A DNA stretch of 64,000 nt from an uncultured Anaeroplasmataceae bacterium (GCA_910579215.1 CAJTTN010000002.1:62001-126000), one strand, 5' to 3'. Positions 26,403 to 37,012 are shown, numbered from the stretch's first letter. Numbers and translations are program-made. The notes: a model not told the origin generated them from the sequence alone.

Positions 26403-27592
26403 TGGCAAAAATTATGGCAGTAAATGCTGGTAGTTCATCAATAAAATTTCAATTATTAGAAATGCCAGCTGAAACAGTAATCGCATCTGGAGTTATGGAG
26501 CGTATTGGATTAGAGGAAGGTATTTTCACTCTAAAATATTCTGGAAAGAAGGAGGAAACGCATCCTGTATTGCCTACACATGCTGAAGGTGTTCAATTGC
26601 TTTTACATACTTTAGAGATGAAAGGTATTGTACATGATTTAAAAGAAATTTCTGGCGTTGGCCATCGAGTTGTTCAAGGAGGAGAATATTTTAAGGATTC
26701 TTGTTTGGTAGATGAGAAGGTTATAGAAAAGATTCATGAGCTTGCGGATTTGGCTCCTTTACATAACCCTGCCCATATCATTGGTATTCAAGCCTTCCAA
26801 AAGGCTTTACCAGAGGTTCCACAGGTTGTTGTCTTTGATACGGTTTTTCATCAAACCATGCCAGAAGAGGCATTTATGTATGCAATACCTTATGAATGGT
26901 ATGAAAAATATGGGGTTAGAAAATATGGTGCACATGGTACATCTCATAAATATGTATCTGAGCGTTGTGCAGAACTTTTACATAAGCCTTTAAAGGATAC
27001 AAAGATTATTGTATGTCATTTAGGGAATGGTGCATCTATTTCAGCAGTAGAAGGTGGCTTATGTAAGGATACTTCAATGGGATTAACACCACTTGAGGGT
27101 ATTCCAATGGGAACACGCTCTGGAAATTTAGATCCAACTGTAGTTTCCTATATTTGTGCTAAAGAAAATAAAACTGCGGCAGAGGTCGTAAATATTTTAA
27201 ATAAAAAATCAGGGTATTTAGGTGTTTCTGGTCATTCTAGTGACGCTCGTGATGTAACTGCTGGAATGGAAGCAGGAGAACATCGTTGTAAGTTAACCTT
27301 TGATATTCAAGCAAAGCGTATTGTGGATTATGTTGCTTCCTATTATGTATATCTAGGTGGCTGTGATGCCATTTGCTTTACAGCAGGTATGGGAGAAAAT
27401 GTTAAGCATCTTCGCTTAAATATAGCTAAGAGATTGGCACCTCTAGGTATTAAAATTGATGAAAAATTAAATGATACATTATCTGATGAAAGATTAATTT
27501 CAACAGAAGATTCAAAAATCAAATTATTCATTATACCTACCAACGAAGAGGTAATGATTGCAAGAGATACGGTTCGTATAGCTAAAATTTAA
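26402..27592 (+). CDS. ackA: Acetate kinase
   Basis: Converts acetyl phosphate and ADP to acetate and ATP, a main fermentative ATP source. 396 aa. Motifs: N-terminal phosphate site VNAGSSSIKFQLL, HRVVQGG, the FDTVFHQTMP loop, the HLGNGASISAV nucleotide site, the PMGTRSGNLDP segment, and GMGEN near the C-terminus. Complete and of normal length. It is the second gene of a two-gene operon. Confidence 0.97.
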   Translation: MAKIMAVNAGSSSIKFQLLEMPAETVIASGVMERIGLEEGIFTLKYSGKKEETHPVLPTHAEGVQLLLHTLEMKGIVHDLKEISGVGHRVVQGGEYFKDSCLVDEKVIEKIHELADLAPLHNPAHIIGIQAFQKALPEVPQVVVFDTVFHQTMPEEAFMYAIPYEWYEKYGVRKYGAHGTSHKYVSERCAELLHKPLKDTKIIVCHLGNGASISAVEGGLCKDTSMGLTPLEGIPMGTRSGNLDPTVVSYICAKENKTAAEVVNILNKKSGYLGVSGHSSDARDVTAGMEAGEHRCKLTFDIQAKRIVDYVASYYVYLGGCDAICFTAGMGENVKHLRLNIAKRLAPLGIKIDEKLNDTLSDERLISTEDSKIKLFIIPTNEEVMIARDTVRIAKI

Positions 27593-27634
27593 ATTATTTG
27601 TATAAAATTTAATTCTATGGGTGATACTATAGAT

Positions 27635-27683
27635 GTCTTAAGAAATTAAGACAAACTATCTTTCCCTATTAAGATAGAAGCTT
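27635..27683 (+). terminator. Tandem hairpins downstream of ackA
   Basis: First a 7-bp perfect stem (27635-27641/27646-27652) capped by a GAAA tetraloop. Then a second 7-bp stem CTATCTT/AAGATAG (27656-27662/27671-27677) followed by AAGCTTTTTC. The second may terminate weakly; the first may protect the ackA 3' end. Confidence 0.5.
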
Positions 27684-27714
27684 TTTCATAAGCAAACTAT
27701 AACTCTCCCAATGG

Positions 27715-27753
27715 TAAAAGGTCTACATTTGTTAGGCCTTTTATTCATTTTTT
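27715..27753 (+). terminator. Rho-independent terminator before the giant repeat gene
   Basis: 10-bp stem TAAAAGGTCT/AGGCCTTTTA (one G-U; 27715-27724/27734-27743), then ATTCATTTTTT. Confidence 0.75.
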
Positions 27754-27815
27754 AATAAAATTTTTACTGTAATAAGCAGGAAAACCCTTCGAAACGCTTT
27801 CTTTGTAAAACAAAT

Positions 27816-27844
27816 TTGACATTTCCATTATTTTTTAGTATAAT
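27816..27844 (+). promoter_or_regulatory. Perfect-consensus sigma-A promoter of the giant repeat protein
   Basis: TTGACA (27816-27821), 17-bp spacer, TATAAT (27839-27844). This is the only fully consensus promoter I found in the window, which suggests strong expression. The leader is about 37 nt. Confidence 0.8.
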
Positions 27845-27887
27845 GCTATAATGTAAATTGTGGATTTATAAAAGGAAGTGTATGAAT

Positions 27888-30800
27888 ATGAAGAAAAAAA
27901 TCATATTTTTATCCATTTTCATATTTTTATTAGCCATTGGTGGTGTTGCTGCCTTTTACTTTACAAAAGCAAATCAAAAGCCGATTGTTTATGGTGAAGG
28001 AGAGGTAGCTAAATATAAAACAGATACTAGACCAGTTCCAACAGATGGAACAACCCCTTTAGATCATGATGCTTATGCAAATGTAGCCTATATTTTATGG
28101 CTTCTTGAACATACAAATCAATATTCCTCCTTGACTGAGGGAACTGCCGTTTCCGTTGGGCAGAAACAAACCATTTATAATCATCGACGTGTGAATGGTA
28201 AGGAGCAATTGGTGGATACGATTTCTAGTGGATTGGTTACCTTAGGAAAGCAAAAGTATTTTAAGGATGGTAAGGTTCTGATAAGAGATTATATTTCTAA
28301 AAATGGAAATGATATTCAATGGAAAACAGAGGAACCAGAGTGTATTTCAAACTCTCAATATATTGTGAGATACGGGTGGTTACCAACCCAAGCTACAGCT
28401 TACATTATATGTAAAGATACCATATTAGAAATTTCAGATATTACGGTTTTAGAAGATGGAAATTATTCGATTCAGCTATCTTTAAATCCTGACCGTGATT
28501 ATGCTCCGTTTTGGTATCAAAGAGAGGTGGCAACAAATGCTGCTTCCCTATCAGAGGCAAAGTTTTCTTCCATCAAGGTAGAATATATTTTTGATGCTGC
28601 TTGGCGAGTTTTGCAGGTAAATACTCAAGAAAAATATTCAGTAACTCCAAAGGTGGCACCAATTACTGTAAATTGTGATACTAATATTACAGAATCCTTT
28701 ACCTATGAAAAACCTGATTTTGGTGCGGCTTTAGATTATTTTGAGCAATATAAGGATTTGAAGCCTTCTGATGGAGAGGATATAACTCCTCCAGAAGAAA
28801 ATACACCATTATCCTATATTACAGGTTCCTTATTAGGAGGAGATTCAAAGGAGCATTTCTTTAAAATTGATATGAAAATCAATGATAGGATTCTAGAAGG
28901 TAAGCTTTCCTTGGATATTTCTGATTTAAACGATGTTAGTGTGAAGGTTAGTCTTGGTGATTTACAGGTTGTTTATGCTTCTAAGGAAGTTTATATAGAT
29001 TATCATACAATAAAATTAAAATGTAATATAGAGGAAGCTACTATAATTTTACGACCATTATTAGAGGAATTGTTTTATGGAGAAAATCCAAGTGAAATAA
29101 CCTCTGGCTTTGATGTAAATCAAATTATGTCAGATATTAATGCTGCAACTATGGTAGAAACTGAGGAACAAGTAACATTAAATGTAAACCTTAATTTAAT
29201 GGGAATTTCTCTTCCCTTAGTCTTTGATATTCATAAATCTAAAGATGAACTAGATTTAATTTCAATTAAGGCCAACATAAATCTCTCAGAATATGCATTG
29301 GATGTTAATATAACAAAACAAGATAATATTACCTTTAAGCCGATTGAAGGAGAATATAATGATGTAAGTAATTTAGATTTTATAATAGAGGATGCTACTA
29401 AAATTTTAAAGAATAAAAAGTTTATTCTTAATTTTGCAGCAGAATATAATGATTTTAGCTTTGAGGGAACAGCTTATATATCTACAGAAAAAGATAATCC
29501 TATTCAACTAAATTTAGTTATCTCAAATGCTGAAAAAAATATTTTAGAAAATTTGTCTTTAATCTATTATTCTAATACAATATATTTAACCTATAAGGAA
29601 AACAAGTTGAAATTAAGTGTATCTAGCTTACTAGAGTTTTTACAACAGCAGGGGATTGTATTCCCTGAGCTAACAGAAGAAGATTTACACAATATGCTAG
29701 AATCCTTAGCCTCTATGAATATTAAAACAATTGTGAAAAATTTGTCTTTAAAGGAGGATGGCATTTCCTTAGAATTGAATCTATCCTTCTTAGAGGAAAG
29801 CTTAAGCTCTGTTTTAGCTACAATAAAGGACACGGATCTAGGGTTTATTTTAACTACAAATGTATATAATATTACTTTAGAATTTGATACAAAGAATGAC
29901 TTTGAAATAGCTAATGGTTTCGAATCCTATATTGATGTACAGGATTATTTAGATATTGCAAAATATTTAATGGACTTGATTGGTAAAAAATCTATTGGCT
30001 TGACAATAAATGGCTCTATTCTTATAAATTCACAGCCGGTTCAAGTTTCTAGTATACTTCATATGTATCTTATGAATAATACCTATCAAATCGATGGTGA
30101 GATAGTTTGTAATATGAATGGAAATGTTATCAATATCCATGTGATTTATGTAGATAAGATGATTTATATTCAATTTTTTGGATATACATTAAAATTAGAT
30201 GTAACTAAATTATCTTCAACCCTAGATGAGATAGTAAAGACTTTAGAACTACCAAATATAGAGATTCCATCTCAGGATTTCTATGAACTCATAAAATGGA
30301 TTACTCAATTTAAAATAGGAGAAAATTGGATAGAAGCAGATTTGAATTCTCTAACAGAGCTTTTGGGAAAAGTATTTATAGGATTTACTTTGGATGGTTC
30401 TATTCTTAATTTGGAAATCTCTAGTGAAATAGCAAAAGTAAATGTTGAGCTTATGGAAATCAATGCTCATGAAATAGAAGTACCAACCGAGTATTATACC
30501 GAAGAGGATTTACTAAAGCTAGTAGCTTACGTAAAGGATATAAAGCAAATATTAGAACAAAAGCATGTACATCTACAGGGTGGCTTAACGTATGAGAACA
30601 TAGGGATAGCCTTTGATATCTATGTTGATTTTAAGGAAGCTATAAAGGCGAAAGGGAAATTACATATCCAATATGAAAATGAAAGTTTTGATATGGATAT
30701 TACCTATGTTAATTCCATACTTTATATAAGCTATAAGAACCTTAAGCTTAAAATGGATAGTAATCGTATAATGGAGTATCTACCAAAGCTTGAATTGCCA

Positions 30801-33800
30801 AGTATGGGAATCGATGAAATCCTATCCTATTTAAAAGAAATAAGGATAGAGGATAGTCAGCTAAAGGTAATTGTAGGAAAAGAAGAAGCAATAGAAATAG
30901 TCATAGCAGATACAATATATGGCTTTGATATAAAAGTAGATAGCTATGAAGCGACAATACAGGTCAATGTAGAGGAAGAACAAGAAATTCAAGTAGAGGA
31001 TAGTGCATATACGAATGTAGGTGGCTATTTAGATATAATAGACTATATCATGAAGGATTTAAGTCAAACCTCCTTTGGTATAGAGTTAAATGCTTCTATA
31101 GAGCTAGAGGGTAAGCCACTAGCTATTACAGGACAAATCAATGTTTACTATTCTAATGTTTATTCCCTAGAGGGAGTATTACATTTATCCTATTCTGATT
31201 TAATTCTAGATATAATAATTTTAGGAATGGACAAGGATATCTATATTCAATTTTTAGGATATACCTTCCTTTTAAATATGGATACATTGCCTACTACATT
31301 GCAATGTATTTTAAAGGAATTAGGGATAGAGGGATCTTTGAATTTTGACTTTAATATATTGGATTTACTTTATATTATGGATTCTATCATAGTGACAGAT
31401 CAGGGACTTCAATTTGATTTTGAGAAGCTTGGTAGAATTGGAATTAGCTTGACTAAAGACCAAGACCAAATCCTTTTAAATATTACGACCTCTAGGATAA
31501 CTTTAAGTTCTGTTATAAAGCCTATAGCTTTTCATGAAATAGAAGTACCAACCGAGTATTATACCGAAGAGGATTTACTAAAGCTAGTAGCTTACGTAAA
31601 GGATATAAAGCAAATATTAGAACAAAAGCATGTACATCTACAGGGTGGCTTAACGTATGAGAAGATAGGGATAGCCTTTGATATCTATGTTGATTTTAAG
31701 GAAGCTATAAAGGCGAAAGGGAAATTACATATCCAATATGAAAATGAAAATTTTGATATGGATATTACCTATGTTAATTCCATACTTTATATAAGCTATA
31801 AGAACCTTAAGCTTAAAATGGATAGTAATCGTATAATGGAGTATCTACCAAAGCTTGAATTGCCAAGTATGGGAATCGATGAAATCCTATCTTATTTAAA
31901 AGAAATAAGGATAGAGGATAGTCAGCTAAAGGTAATTGTAGGAAAAGAAGAAGCAATAGAAATAGTCATAGCAGATACAATACATGGCTTTGATATAAAA
32001 GTAGATAACTATGAAGCGACAATACAGGTCAATGTAGAGGAAGAACAAGAAATCCAAGTAGAGGATAGTGCATATACGAATGTAGGTGGCTATTTAGATA
32101 TAATAGACTATATCATGAAGGATTTAAGTCAAACCTCCTTTGGTATAGAGTTAAATGCTTCTATAGAGCTAGAGGGTAAGCCACTAGCTATTACAGGTAA
32201 AGTTGATTGTTTATATAATGGAATATCTCATGATATTGTTGCTACTCTACACCTTCAATATTCCACAGTTAGTTTAGATATAGAGGTAGCATTTATCCAA
32301 AATAGAGTATATTTGAAGCTATATGATAATGTTATTGAGTTAACAGTAGCAGACTTAGATGATCTTATTCAATATGTTTTAGGAAAACTAAATATTTCTA
32401 TAAATCTTTCCAATTCTGTACTTCCTTTTATAAATAATCTTTTAGAAGGTTGCCAAATGACAGAACATTCACTAGTTTTGAATTTGAGTCATATTTGTTC
32501 ACAACTATCTCAGGTTAAACTGGAGACTAGTCTTACGGAAGTTCTTCATTTAAATCTAAAACAGGAAAATTTATTTGAAGTTTCTTTGCTAGAAACTGTA
32601 GTTTCCAACCCTACCTTACCAGAGTATACGCCAACTTTATCAAAGGATGAAATATATTCTATTATGGATGATGTGTTCTATCTTTTAGATATTATAGCTT
32701 CAAAGGCTGTACATATAGAGTTAAATGCTGGTAAGATTATAGTTGGCACAAATGAAGTTGACTGTTTTGGATATGTAGATATTCTGATAAGGGATTCAAA
32801 AGTAGAAATCTCTGGACATTTTACCATACATGGTGTAGGTATTTTAGCGGATATAGATTTTGTTTATCTGAAAAATACACTTTATTTAACAATAGCAAAT
32901 CAAACCTTCTGTTTGAAGCTTGATCAGTTAGATGAATTTATGGAACAGGCTAAACAAATATTAGAGCCAATGCTTTCTTTAGATATTACCTTACCAAAGG
33001 TAGATTTGAATATGAATTTAGAAATTTTAAATCTATTCCTATCTGCAAATCAATTGGAAGCTGATTTTACTGAGCTTTTAGGTAAAGTATGTAAAATGAG
33101 TATAGTTTATGGATTAAGCTTAGATGCTTTTGATTTTGAGCTAAATGGAAGTTATGATGAAATAAGCTTTGAGCTTCCTATGGTTATTTCTAAATCAAAC
33201 TTGGTAGCTATTTCTGTCCCAACTGGTTACTTAACTATGGAGGAAGTATTAGAGGTATTAAGATTTATTGTTGATGGATATAATCTAACAAATCAAAAGG
33301 AATTTAATATTCAATTGGCTTTGTCATTGTATGCAAATGGTAGCTTGTTTGCAGATATAGAGGGCGATCTATATTTGAAATTATTTGAAGACAATACATT
33401 TGATGCTCGTTTAAAGGCAACGGTTCAACAATATGAGAATGGCTTATCTACACATTGGCATCAATTGGATTTACAGGTAATTTCTCTACAAACACTTCAA
33501 GCTCTCAACGCAGGTGAACATGGTGCAATGATTTATGCACTTTATGGTAACAATCCTGTAGATACTTCGGCAGTAGTAAAAATTAAATCAACCTATTCTG
33601 GAATTGAATCCTTAATAGAAACAATTACAAAATTGATGAATATACAATTGCCAGCCTTTGATTTAGAGTCCGCTTCTGAGTTTGATATTCGAAATTTATT
33701 TAATTTAATAACAGTAAAAGAAGATCAGTTATGCATTCAAATCCATACAAATGCTATATTTGAAGAGATTCAGCATGAGGTAATGGAATTTACCCTTACT

Positions 33801-36296
33801 AGACAAAATGGAACCATAAGTAATGTAGAGGCTAAGAATATTTATCTATCCTATACAAACTCTAAAAAACACTTTAAATTAGATACACTAAGCTTAAGCT
33901 TGGTTCCTCACAAATTGGATGTTTATATTCCTAATGATTTAGATAGCTATTATGATATTTCAAATATATCTAATTTATTTGAAGCCTTCTATAACAATGC
34001 TTTAGAGAAGAACTTTGAAATTAGTGGTACAGTAACATTGACAGCTTTAAATATCATCAATATCAATATGCCTATTCAATTAAAAATAAATGTGGATGAT
34101 AAGGGAATGCCAATTCTATATGCGCATTTAGATATGTCTAACCTTGGCTTGGGTAGCTTATTGATGAGCAAAAAGCATGTGTATATTTATTATAAGGATG
34201 AGTATGTTTATATTCATAGAGATGATAGTAAGGATAAGGATGATCGAAAAATAAAGATACATTATACAGAATTTTTAAATAATATAATGTACTATTTAAT
34301 GGATTATTCTATGGGATTACCAGATAGCATTTTATCCTTAATCAATAAGACCCCTGAGGGTGACGGATTTGTTGATGCCTCAGGCTGTATAAATAATTTG
34401 CAGATTGGTACAAATGAATTTATGTTTGATATCAATATGAAGGAACTGGCTGATAATTACGATTTAGGAAAATTGGTAATTTCCTTAGCCTCCACCTTAG
34501 TAGCAAAAACAGATGATTTAGGTAATTATATTTTGGATGCTGAGGGTAATGTTTTATATGCGCCTATGATTTATCAAATTCCAAACTTTGAGTTTACTGC
34601 AGTAGATGTTATAAATTTAAATAGCAAAAATTTAGTCTTAAGTAACATTAAAGAGGATGCAAACGGAAATCTTATCGTTCATGAAGTAGATTTATCTGAA
34701 TTAGATTCTTATATTTTAGATTTCAATGCCAATTTTAATGTGGATGAGGAATACATTTATAGTAATGGTTCTTGGATTAGTAATGGAAAATTAAAGCATA
34801 ATGTTGTATTTGATTTAGATGAAGCAGGAAGCATTGTAAAGCAATATAGTGAAGCCTCAAAAATTGATTTTCCTTATGAAATTAAGGATATAATATCTGT
34901 TTCTTCAGAAACGGGAACAAGGTATTTTAAATTACTAGGATGGTATTATGACGCTTCTTATAAAAAGCCTTTAGATCATACTTCATCTATAGTTATGGAG
35001 AATAAATCCTTATCCTACTATGCTAAGGTAGTTGATGTAACAATTAATCTACATATTTCTTCAGTATTTCACGAGGATTATCTGTTGACTACTTATGAGG
35101 GAGCAGATATAAGCATAGCAATCGAAGAGAAATATAATATTGCAATGGATGGATTAGATATTTATAAATATATCGGCTTACAAAATGAAAATGGTATGCC
35201 TATAGATATTTCAGCTTTGACAAGAGGTAGCTATACTCTAGTAGCACAATGGGAAAAGGTAGAATACTCCTTTTATGCTATCTATAATGATACAGAAACT
35301 CAATTGGAAGAGAGTAGCGATTTGCCATTTTTAGAGGAAGACTTTGTGATTCAAAAGAATAACGAGTATTTAATCTATTCTCATAACAGACTTACTCCAA
35401 AATATATGGTATCCTCTTTTGCTAATTTGTTTATTCTAAATGAGGATTTACAAAGATTTGAGCTTCATCTATTATCTTTAAATGATATCCTATTTAAGGA
35501 TTTTGATCAAATCACTTTTGAAGCCTCAAGAGATGAATTTAACACGAAAGGGTACTATGGCTTCTTTATTCCTAAAGCAACCACAAAGGATATTTCTAGT
35601 TTAATGCCAAATGGAACCTATGATAGCTTTGAGATTAATGCATGGGTTTCTGAAGATGTCTACTATTCCTTGTCTGATTTAAAAGAAATTAGAGGACCTC
35701 ACCAGTTTAAGGCTTATATAGCTACTAAGCTTTCTTTCTTTGATTTTGATACCGAAGCCTCAGGAGCAGCTCTTTCTAAATATACAGGAGCAGCAAGTTT
35801 AGTAATATTACCTGAGTATGCGCTAGTTGGAGGAAGCTATCTTCCAGTTGTGGGAATTAAAGAGCAGTTAGATGAAAATAAATTAAAAGGCTCTGCATTT
35901 ACCTCTAATACGTCAATTGAGACGATTGTTTTAAATGAAAGTATGGCATTTATAGGCAGCAATGCGTTTAAAAATTGTGATGGCTTGAAAAATGTTTACC
36001 TGCCAAAAAAATTGTTGTCTTTGAATGTTGCAAGTGATGCGTTCTATTTTGAAAAATCTGGTGCCTTTAATTTTGAAAAAACACTAGAGCTAGTTAAGAA
36101 AATTTCGTTTCATTGTTCAGAATTACAGGCAAATGAATTAAATCTAGTTGCTTGTAAATATAATAATAGTGATAGACATTATGGTAAGAAGGAATCAGGA
36201 TTTTTAGGAGTTGGAACCGCTGATTTGCGAAACGCATTCCTAAAAGAAGATGTTGTTATCGCTAATGTGTCCTATGAGCTCATCAAAAATTATTAA
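27888..36296 (+). CDS. Giant repetitive secreted protein (2802 aa) with InlB-like and LRR_5 C-terminal modules
   Basis: The start is ATG 27888 (MKKKIIFLSIF), 9 nt after AGGAAG. One N-terminal hydrophobic helix (residues about 3-24) acts as export signal or anchor; there is no LPxTG or C-terminal helix. The bulk (about 300-2250) is a chain of related beta-rich modules of about 175 residues. They recur with YLDI..YIMK, Y.N..YIS.K.LKLKM and L..LLEYLK patterns, reminiscent of lipid-binding half-barrels, but unidentified. Two segments (residues 861-1082 and 1216-1437) are nearly identical. Later come InlB/Flg_new-like units (about 2300-2460, with LGWYYDASYKKPLD) and a short LRR_5 stretch near 2660-2710. 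Probably a long surface-projecting protein; function unknown. Confidence 0.75.
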   Translation: MKKKIIFLSIFIFLLAIGGVAAFYFTKANQKPIVYGEGEVAKYKTDTRPVPTDGTTPLDHDAYANVAYILWLLEHTNQYSSLTEGTAVSVGQKQTIYNHRRVNGKEQLVDTISSGLVTLGKQKYFKDGKVLIRDYISKNGNDIQWKTEEPECISNSQYIVRYGWLPTQATAYIICKDTILEISDITVLEDGNYSIQLSLNPDRDYAPFWYQREVATNAASLSEAKFSSIKVEYIFDAAWRVLQVNTQEKYSVTPKVAPITVNCDTNITESFTYEKPDFGAALDYFEQYKDLKPSDGEDITPPEENTPLSYITGSLLGGDSKEHFFKIDMKINDRILEGKLSLDISDLNDVSVKVSLGDLQVVYASKEVYIDYHTIKLKCNIEEATIILRPLLEELFYGENPSEITSGFDVNQIMSDINAATMVETEEQVTLNVNLNLMGISLPLVFDIHKSKDELDLISIKANINLSEYALDVNITKQDNITFKPIEGEYNDVSNLDFIIEDATKILKNKKFILNFAAEYNDFSFEGTAYISTEKDNPIQLNLVISNAEKNILENLSLIYYSNTIYLTYKENKLKLSVSSLLEFLQQQGIVFPELTEEDLHNMLESLASMNIKTIVKNLSLKEDGISLELNLSFLEESLSSVLATIKDTDLGFILTTNVYNITLEFDTKNDFEIANGFESYIDVQDYLDIAKYLMDLIGKKSIGLTINGSILINSQPVQVSSILHMYLMNNTYQIDGEIVCNMNGNVINIHVIYVDKMIYIQFFGYTLKLDVTKLSSTLDEIVKTLELPNIEIPSQDFYELIKWITQFKIGENWIEADLNSLTELLGKVFIGFTLDGSILNLEISSEIAKVNVELMEINAHEIEVPTEYYTEEDLLKLVAYVKDIKQILEQKHVHLQGGLTYENIGIAFDIYVDFKEAIKAKGKLHIQYENESFDMDITYVNSILYISYKNLKLKMDSNRIMEYLPKLELPSMGIDEILSYLKEIRIEDSQLKVIVGKEEAIEIVIADTIYGFDIKVDSYEATIQVNVEEEQEIQVEDSAYTNVGGYLDIIDYIMKDLSQTSFGIELNASIELEGKPLAITGQINVYYSNVYSLEGVLHLSYSDLILDIIILGMDKDIYIQFLGYTFLLNMDTLPTTLQCILKELGIEGSLNFDFNILDLLYIMDSIIVTDQGLQFDFEKLGRIGISLTKDQDQILLNITTSRITLSSVIKPIAFHEIEVPTEYYTEEDLLKLVAYVKDIKQILEQKHVHLQGGLTYEKIGIAFDIYVDFKEAIKAKGKLHIQYENENFDMDITYVNSILYISYKNLKLKMDSNRIMEYLPKLELPSMGIDEILSYLKEIRIEDSQLKVIVGKEEAIEIVIADTIHGFDIKVDNYEATIQVNVEEEQEIQVEDSAYTNVGGYLDIIDYIMKDLSQTSFGIELNASIELEGKPLAITGKVDCLYNGISHDIVATLHLQYSTVSLDIEVAFIQNRVYLKLYDNVIELTVADLDDLIQYVLGKLNISINLSNSVLPFINNLLEGCQMTEHSLVLNLSHICSQLSQVKLETSLTEVLHLNLKQENLFEVSLLETVVSNPTLPEYTPTLSKDEIYSIMDDVFYLLDIIASKAVHIELNAGKIIVGTNEVDCFGYVDILIRDSKVEISGHFTIHGVGILADIDFVYLKNTLYLTIANQTFCLKLDQLDEFMEQAKQILEPMLSLDITLPKVDLNMNLEILNLFLSANQLEADFTELLGKVCKMSIVYGLSLDAFDFELNGSYDEISFELPMVISKSNLVAISVPTGYLTMEEVLEVLRFIVDGYNLTNQKEFNIQLALSLYANGSLFADIEGDLYLKLFEDNTFDARLKATVQQYENGLSTHWHQLDLQVISLQTLQALNAGEHGAMIYALYGNNPVDTSAVVKIKSTYSGIESLIETITKLMNIQLPAFDLESASEFDIRNLFNLITVKEDQLCIQIHTNAIFEEIQHEVMEFTLTRQNGTISNVEAKNIYLSYTNSKKHFKLDTLSLSLVPHKLDVYIPNDLDSYYDISNISNLFEAFYNNALEKNFEISGTVTLTALNIININMPIQLKINVDDKGMPILYAHLDMSNLGLGSLLMSKKHVYIYYKDEYVYIHRDDSKDKDDRKIKIHYTEFLNNIMYYLMDYSMGLPDSILSLINKTPEGDGFVDASGCINNLQIGTNEFMFDINMKELADNYDLGKLVISLASTLVAKTDDLGNYILDAEGNVLYAPMIYQIPNFEFTAVDVINLNSKNLVLSNIKEDANGNLIVHEVDLSELDSYILDFNANFNVDEEYIYSNGSWISNGKLKHNVVFDLDEAGSIVKQYSEASKIDFPYEIKDIISVSSETGTRYFKLLGWYYDASYKKPLDHTSSIVMENKSLSYYAKVVDVTINLHISSVFHEDYLLTTYEGADISIAIEEKYNIAMDGLDIYKYIGLQNENGMPIDISALTRGSYTLVAQWEKVEYSFYAIYNDTETQLEESSDLPFLEEDFVIQKNNEYLIYSHNRLTPKYMVSSFANLFILNEDLQRFELHLLSLNDILFKDFDQITFEASRDEFNTKGYYGFFIPKATTKDISSLMPNGTYDSFEINAWVSEDVYYSLSDLKEIRGPHQFKAYIATKLSFFDFDTEASGAALSKYTGAASLVILPEYALVGGSYLPVVGIKEQLDENKLKGSAFTSNTSIETIVLNESMAFIGSNAFKNCDGLKNVYLPKKLLSLNVASDAFYFEKSGAFNFEKTLELVKKISFHCSELQANELNLVACKYNNSDRHYGKKESGFLGVGTADLRNAFLKEDVVIANVSYELIKNY
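30467..31132 (+). repeat. Intragenic direct repeat, copy 1 (666 bp)
   Basis: Matches 31532-32197 with only 6 base differences by hand alignment (about 99%). The period is 1065 bp (355 codons), so frame is preserved. Confidence 0.95.
31532..32197 (+). repeat. Intragenic direct repeat, copy 2 (666 bp)
   Basis: Second copy. The roughly 400 bp between the copies differ completely from the sequence after copy 2, so only the 666 bp were recently duplicated or homogenised. Confidence 0.95.
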
Positions 36297-36302
36297 TAAT
36301 GT

Positions 36303-36331
36303 AAAAGATACATCGCATGATGTATCTTTTT
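36303..36331 (+). terminator. Terminator of the giant repeat gene
   Basis: Perfect 12-bp stem AAAAGATACATC/GATGTATCTTTT with loop GCAT and a T-run. Confidence 0.9.
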
Positions 36332-36332
36332 A

Positions 36333-36341
36333 TGTTATAAT
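36333..36341 (+). promoter_or_regulatory. Extended -10 promoter of the HD-trmFO-xerC operon
   Basis: TGTTATAAT (36333-36341) directly after the preceding terminator. I see no good -35. Confidence 0.45.
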
Positions 36342-36366
36342 TAAAAGGTACATTAGGAAGAAATGA

Positions 36367-37002
36367 GTGAAGGATATGAATTTAGATTATATGGATATGC
36401 TTCAATATGTAAAGAATATTCTAATTCAGAATAATGGCATTCGAAGTCAAAAGCCACAGTTATATTTTAGAAGTCGCTATGAACATATAGAAAGAGTATT
36501 GGGCTGGACGAAGCGAATTGCTAAGGAAGTAAAAAAATGTAATCTTGAGCTTTTATATACAGCAGCTATATTTCATGATTGTGGCTACACAAATCGGTCT
36601 GAGGAGCCTCACGCCTTATTAGGGGCTGAAATTTTTAAAAGGTATGCCTTAAGGCACAATTTTCCTGAACCCTTTATACAGGCAGTATCTGATATGATTT
36701 CTAGACATTCTGATAAAGGCTTATTAATGGAAGAAGGAACGCCTATAGAGATGGTAATCTTGTTAGAAGCTGATTTGATCGATGAAGAGGGAGCTTTAGG
36801 AATCGTATTTGATCTTTTAGCTGCAGGGCATAAAACGCCGACCTCCTATGCGCCTGTTTTTGAAGAAATTATGTTGCATTCTGCGCACATATTAAATCAA
36901 TGCTATATGGTAACACCAGCTGCAAAACGGATATGGGAGGAAAAAAAGCAATTTATCAATCAATTCATTCAATGTTTAAAATATGACTTATTTATAGAAT
37001 GA
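36367..37002 (+). CDS. HD-domain phosphohydrolase
   Basis: 211 aa. Metal ligands of the HD fold are visible: His in YEHIERVL, the HD pair in IFHDCGY, His in ISRHS, and Asp in LEADLIDE. Such proteins hydrolyse nucleotides or cyclic dinucleotides, but the substrate is not predictable here. Start is GTG 36367, with AGGAAG 6 nt upstream; ATG 36376 is possible. It is the first gene of an operon with trmFO and xerC. Confidence 0.82.
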   Translation: MKDMNLDYMDMLQYVKNILIQNNGIRSQKPQLYFRSRYEHIERVLGWTKRIAKEVKKCNLELLYTAAIFHDCGYTNRSEEPHALLGAEIFKRYALRHNFPEPFIQAVSDMISRHSDKGLLMEEGTPIEMVILLEADLIDEEGALGIVFDLLAAGHKTPTSYAPVFEEIMLHSAHILNQCYMVTPAAKRIWEEKKQFINQFIQCLKYDLFIE

Positions 37003-37012
37003 GAGGTAATTT

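Noticed and set aside
27789..27802. Third cre-like site (TCGAAACGCTTTCT) before the giant gene
   Set aside because: Three mismatches to the consensus; too weak in AT-rich DNA.
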